Shown: one piece after another, positions 5,061 through 5,628 of the stretch
Numbering within the stretch: position 1 is the first letter of the stretch
Layout: every line of letters begins with the position of its first letter
Origin: Micrococcaceae bacterium UBA6021
GTDB lineage: Bacteria > Actinomycetota > Actinomycetes > Actinomycetales > Micrococcaceae
Direction of reading: 5' to 3'
DNA length: 5,628 bases
NCBI GenBank assembly: GCA_002427975.1
Contig: DIZT01000068.1
Span: 40,991-46,618, forward strand
Notes under the pieces: generated by a model
What the model was told of the DNA's origin: nothing
The model's database searches: none
Seen by the model: the letters and a program-made list of their open reading frames with translations, nothing else
Position numbers and translations under genes: made by a program

Positions 5061-5628
5061 GTGGCAAATTTTTCTTGGCGGAAGGCGGCACTCGTTGCCG
5101 CCGTCGTTCCGATGATGGCTCTAAGCGCGTGTTCAAGCACAGGCGGGAAGCCGGCTGACAGCGGCAACGCGGCCGGCGGAGGGCAAGCGGTAAGCACTCC
5201 GCGGATGAAGGTGGCCCTCATAACCCACGCCGCAGCAGGCGATACATTCTGGGATATCGTCCGCAAGGGCGCTGAGGAAGCGTCCGCGAAGGACAACGTT
5301 GACCTGCTTTACACAAGCGACCCCGAAGCTGGTCGCCAGGCTCAGCTCGTCCAGCAGGCCATCGACCAGAAGGTTGACGGCATCGCTGTAACCCTCGCCA
5401 CCCCGGACGCCCTTAAAGATGTCCTGAAGAAGGCCGAGGACGCTGGCATCCCGGTGGTAAGCCTCAATGCCGGCGAGAGCGTCTCGGCGCAGCTCGGCGC
5501 ATTTACGCACTTCGGCTCGAACGAGCAGCTCGCCGGCGAGGCCGTGGGCACCAAGCTCGCGGCGCAGGGCTTCAAGCACCCGGTCTGCGTGATCCAGCAG
5601 CAGGGTCACGTCGGCCTCGAGGCGCGGT
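5061..5628 (+). CDS. ABC-transporter sugar-binding lipoprotein (3' end outside the window)
   Basis: The first 189 residues of a periplasmic-binding-protein-fold lipoprotein (ribose/inositol-type, Peripla_BP_4 class) that captures a sugar outside the membrane and delivers it to an ABC permease. With the GTG start the protein has a typical lipoprotein signal peptide: basic WRK (6-8), a hydrophobic stretch (9-20), and lipobox LSAC (21-24) with Cys24 as lipidation site. A Gly/Ala/Ser linker follows to about residue 46. The mature fold begins MKVALITHAAAGDTFW (49-64); Phe63 and Trp64 are at the position where aromatics stack on sugars in this class. Further landmarks are GRQAQLVQQAIDQKVDGIAV (91-110), AGIPVVSLNAG (128-138) and FGSNEQLAGEAVG (151-163). 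The frame is intact to the edge. The ATP-binding and permease genes probably follow downstream. It lies 149 bases after the LacI-type gene with its own promoter. The ligand is unknown; inositol, ribose-like sugars or an anhydrosugar are possible. Confidence 0.92.
   Translation, partial: MANFSWRKAALVAAVVPMMALSACSSTGGKPADSGNAAGGGQAVSTPRMKVALITHAAAGDTFWDIVRKGAEEASAKDNVDLLYTSDPEAGRQAQLVQQAIDQKVDGIAVTLATPDALKDVLKKAEDAGIPVVSLNAGESVSAQLGAFTHFGSNEQLAGEAVGTKLAAQGFKHPVCVIQQQGHVGLEAR

Noticed and set aside
5133..5609. Minus-strand open frame opposite the binding-protein gene
   Set aside because: The plus-strand frame has a signal peptide, lipobox, strong ribosome site and binding-protein motifs; the antisense frame is a shadow.

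Overview
This window looks like a high-GC actinobacterium, most likely Arthrobacter, Pseudarthrobacter or a relative in the Micrococcaceae. The signs are strong G/C preference at third codon positions, GC-rich hairpins between genes, and protein families (sugar-porter permease, Gfo/Idh/MocA dehydrogenase, IolE-like TIM barrel, LacI regulator, ABC sugar-binding lipoprotein) arranged as in sugar or polyol catabolic islands of that group. The assignment rests on style and recalled families, not on a search.

Layout. A sugar-porter (MFS) permease on the + strand enters from the left edge and ends at 1360. From 1361 to 1553 lies a convergent junction with two strong inverted repeats and, between them, a short minus-strand reading frame that may be the leftover C-terminus of a lost gene. 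A two-gene minus-strand operon follows: an NAD(P)-dependent Gfo/Idh/MocA dehydrogenase (2570-3748), then a sugar isomerase/epimerase-type TIM barrel (1554-2573), overlapping by ATGA. A divergent control region (3749-3897) holds a perfect LacI-type operator (TTGTAGCGCTACAA) just downstream of a good minus-strand promoter. A LacI-family repressor gene runs rightward (3898-4911). After a 149-base gap with a TTGACA promoter, two inverted repeats and a strong Shine-Dalgarno, a GTG-started sugar-binding lipoprotein gene begins at 5061 and runs off the right edge.

How the parts may work together (inference). One or more sugars, polyols or anhydrosugars enter through the permease and/or the ABC importer whose binding protein starts at 5061. 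The dehydrogenase oxidises a ring hydroxyl to a keto sugar, and the TIM-barrel enzyme isomerises, epimerises or eliminates it. The LacI protein probably represses the catabolic operon, and perhaps itself, until the substrate or a derivative binds. The dehydrogenase resembles the levoglucosan-dehydrogenase/3-keto-sugar branch of its family more than classical IolG, but the true substrate cannot be read from the sequence. I see no CRISPR array, tRNA, rRNA, insertion sequence or phage gene.
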